Assembly (NCBI GenBank): GCA_025055575.1
Contig: JANWWP010000046.1
Span: forward strand, 1 to 64,000
Direction: 5' to 3'
Length of the DNA: 64,000 bases
Origin: Flavobacteriales bacterium
GTDB lineage: Bacteria > Bacteroidota > Bacteroidia > CAIKAF01
Notes under the pieces: model-generated
Database searches by the model: none
Seen by the model: only the letters and a program-made list of their open reading frames with translations
Told to the model about the DNA's origin: nothing
Shown: piece after piece, positions 63,892 through 64,000 of the stretch
Layout: each line of letters begins with the position of its first letter
Numbering within the stretch: the first letter of the stretch is position 1
Translations under genes and position numbers: made by a program

Positions 63892-64000
63892 GTGAAGCTC
63901 GTTCTACTTTCAGTTGGTCTTTTGGCAGTGGCTTTTGCTGGTCTTGCCGTGAAATTAATTTTTCGAAAAAACGGAGAGTTCGCAGGCACGTGCGCCAGCC
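63892..64000 (+). CDS. Small membrane protein, cut by the window edge
   Basis: From a GTG at 63892 the frame is open to the edge (36 codons): a hydrophobic N-terminal segment (KLVLLSVGLLAVAFAGLAV) followed by KLIFRKNGEFAGTCAS. This resembles a small conserved Bacteroidota membrane or secreted protein with a later Cys-rich tail; function unknown. The remainder lies outside the window. Confidence 0.65.
   Translation, partial: MKLVLLSVGLLAVAFAGLAVKLIFRKNGEFAGTCAS

Overview
The window is a contiguous, gene-dense piece of a Bacteroidota chromosome. The evidence is nearly all of the core type IX secretion / gliding machinery (GldK, GldL, GldM, GldN, GldJ, PorP/SprF-like, PorU, PorV), several T9SS cargo proteins with C-terminal sorting domains, and promoters of the Bacteroidota form TTTG-N~20-TAnnTTTG. 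MurE carries the DNPR motif of meso-diaminopimelate-adding enzymes. No phage, insertion sequence, plasmid or CRISPR feature was found. The class within Bacteroidota cannot be fixed from the sequence alone.

Layout. 1-6.5 kb: the start of a membrane protein running off the left edge, then a leftward operon porP-gldK-gldL-gldM-gldN with a canonical promoter (6494-6525) and a terminator (522-548). 6.5-13.3 kb: a degenerate ureohydrolase-family gene, an LptF/LptG permease, pabB-like, tRNA-Ser(CGA), initiator tRNA-Met, pdxJ, rseP and a DUF1573 protein. 13.5-25.5 kb: an envelope block with a T9SS-exported subtilase coupled to a beta-barrel gene, a 1063-residue gliding-motility-type surface protein with duplicated modules, a DUF4412 protein, a poly-glycine protein resembling phage tail-fibre tips, and a TPR/coiled-coil protein. 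25.5-27.5 kb: secG, a small conserved gene and asd. 27.7-43.3 kb: a leftward dcw cluster mraZ-rsmH-ftsL-ftsI-murE-mraY-murD-ftsW-murG-murC-ftsQ-ftsA-ftsZ, mostly with 4-bp overlaps, with phased GTGG boxes (likely MraZ sites) at its promoter; murF and ddl are absent. 43.5-54.4 kb: pdxH, three T9SS cargo proteins (one a cytochrome c / copper monooxygenase fusion), a DUF429 protein, a photolyase interrupted near its C terminus by an in-frame TAG, a lipoprotein and an ABC-2 permease without a visible ATPase. 54.4-62.2 kb: the second T9SS locus, porU-porV leftward and a second porP/sprF-like gene plus gldJ rightward, diverging from a 348-bp region. 62.2-64 kb: a sterol-desaturase-family enzyme, methylmalonyl-CoA epimerase and the start of a small membrane protein.

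How the genes fit together. GldL/GldM form the inner-membrane motor and GldK/GldN the periplasmic ring of T9SS; PorU and PorV are the outer-membrane sortase and shuttle that process cargo such as the subtilase, the copper monooxygenase fusion and the PKD-rich adhesin-like proteins encoded here. SecG, RseP and LptF/G serve general envelope biogenesis, and the dcw cluster makes peptidoglycan precursors and the divisome. The most unusual observations are the amber-interrupted photolyase, the secreted cytochrome/copper monooxygenase fusion, the tail-fibre-like poly-glycine protein, the putative MraZ operator, and -7 promoter elements only four bases from start codons, which imply leaderless mRNAs.
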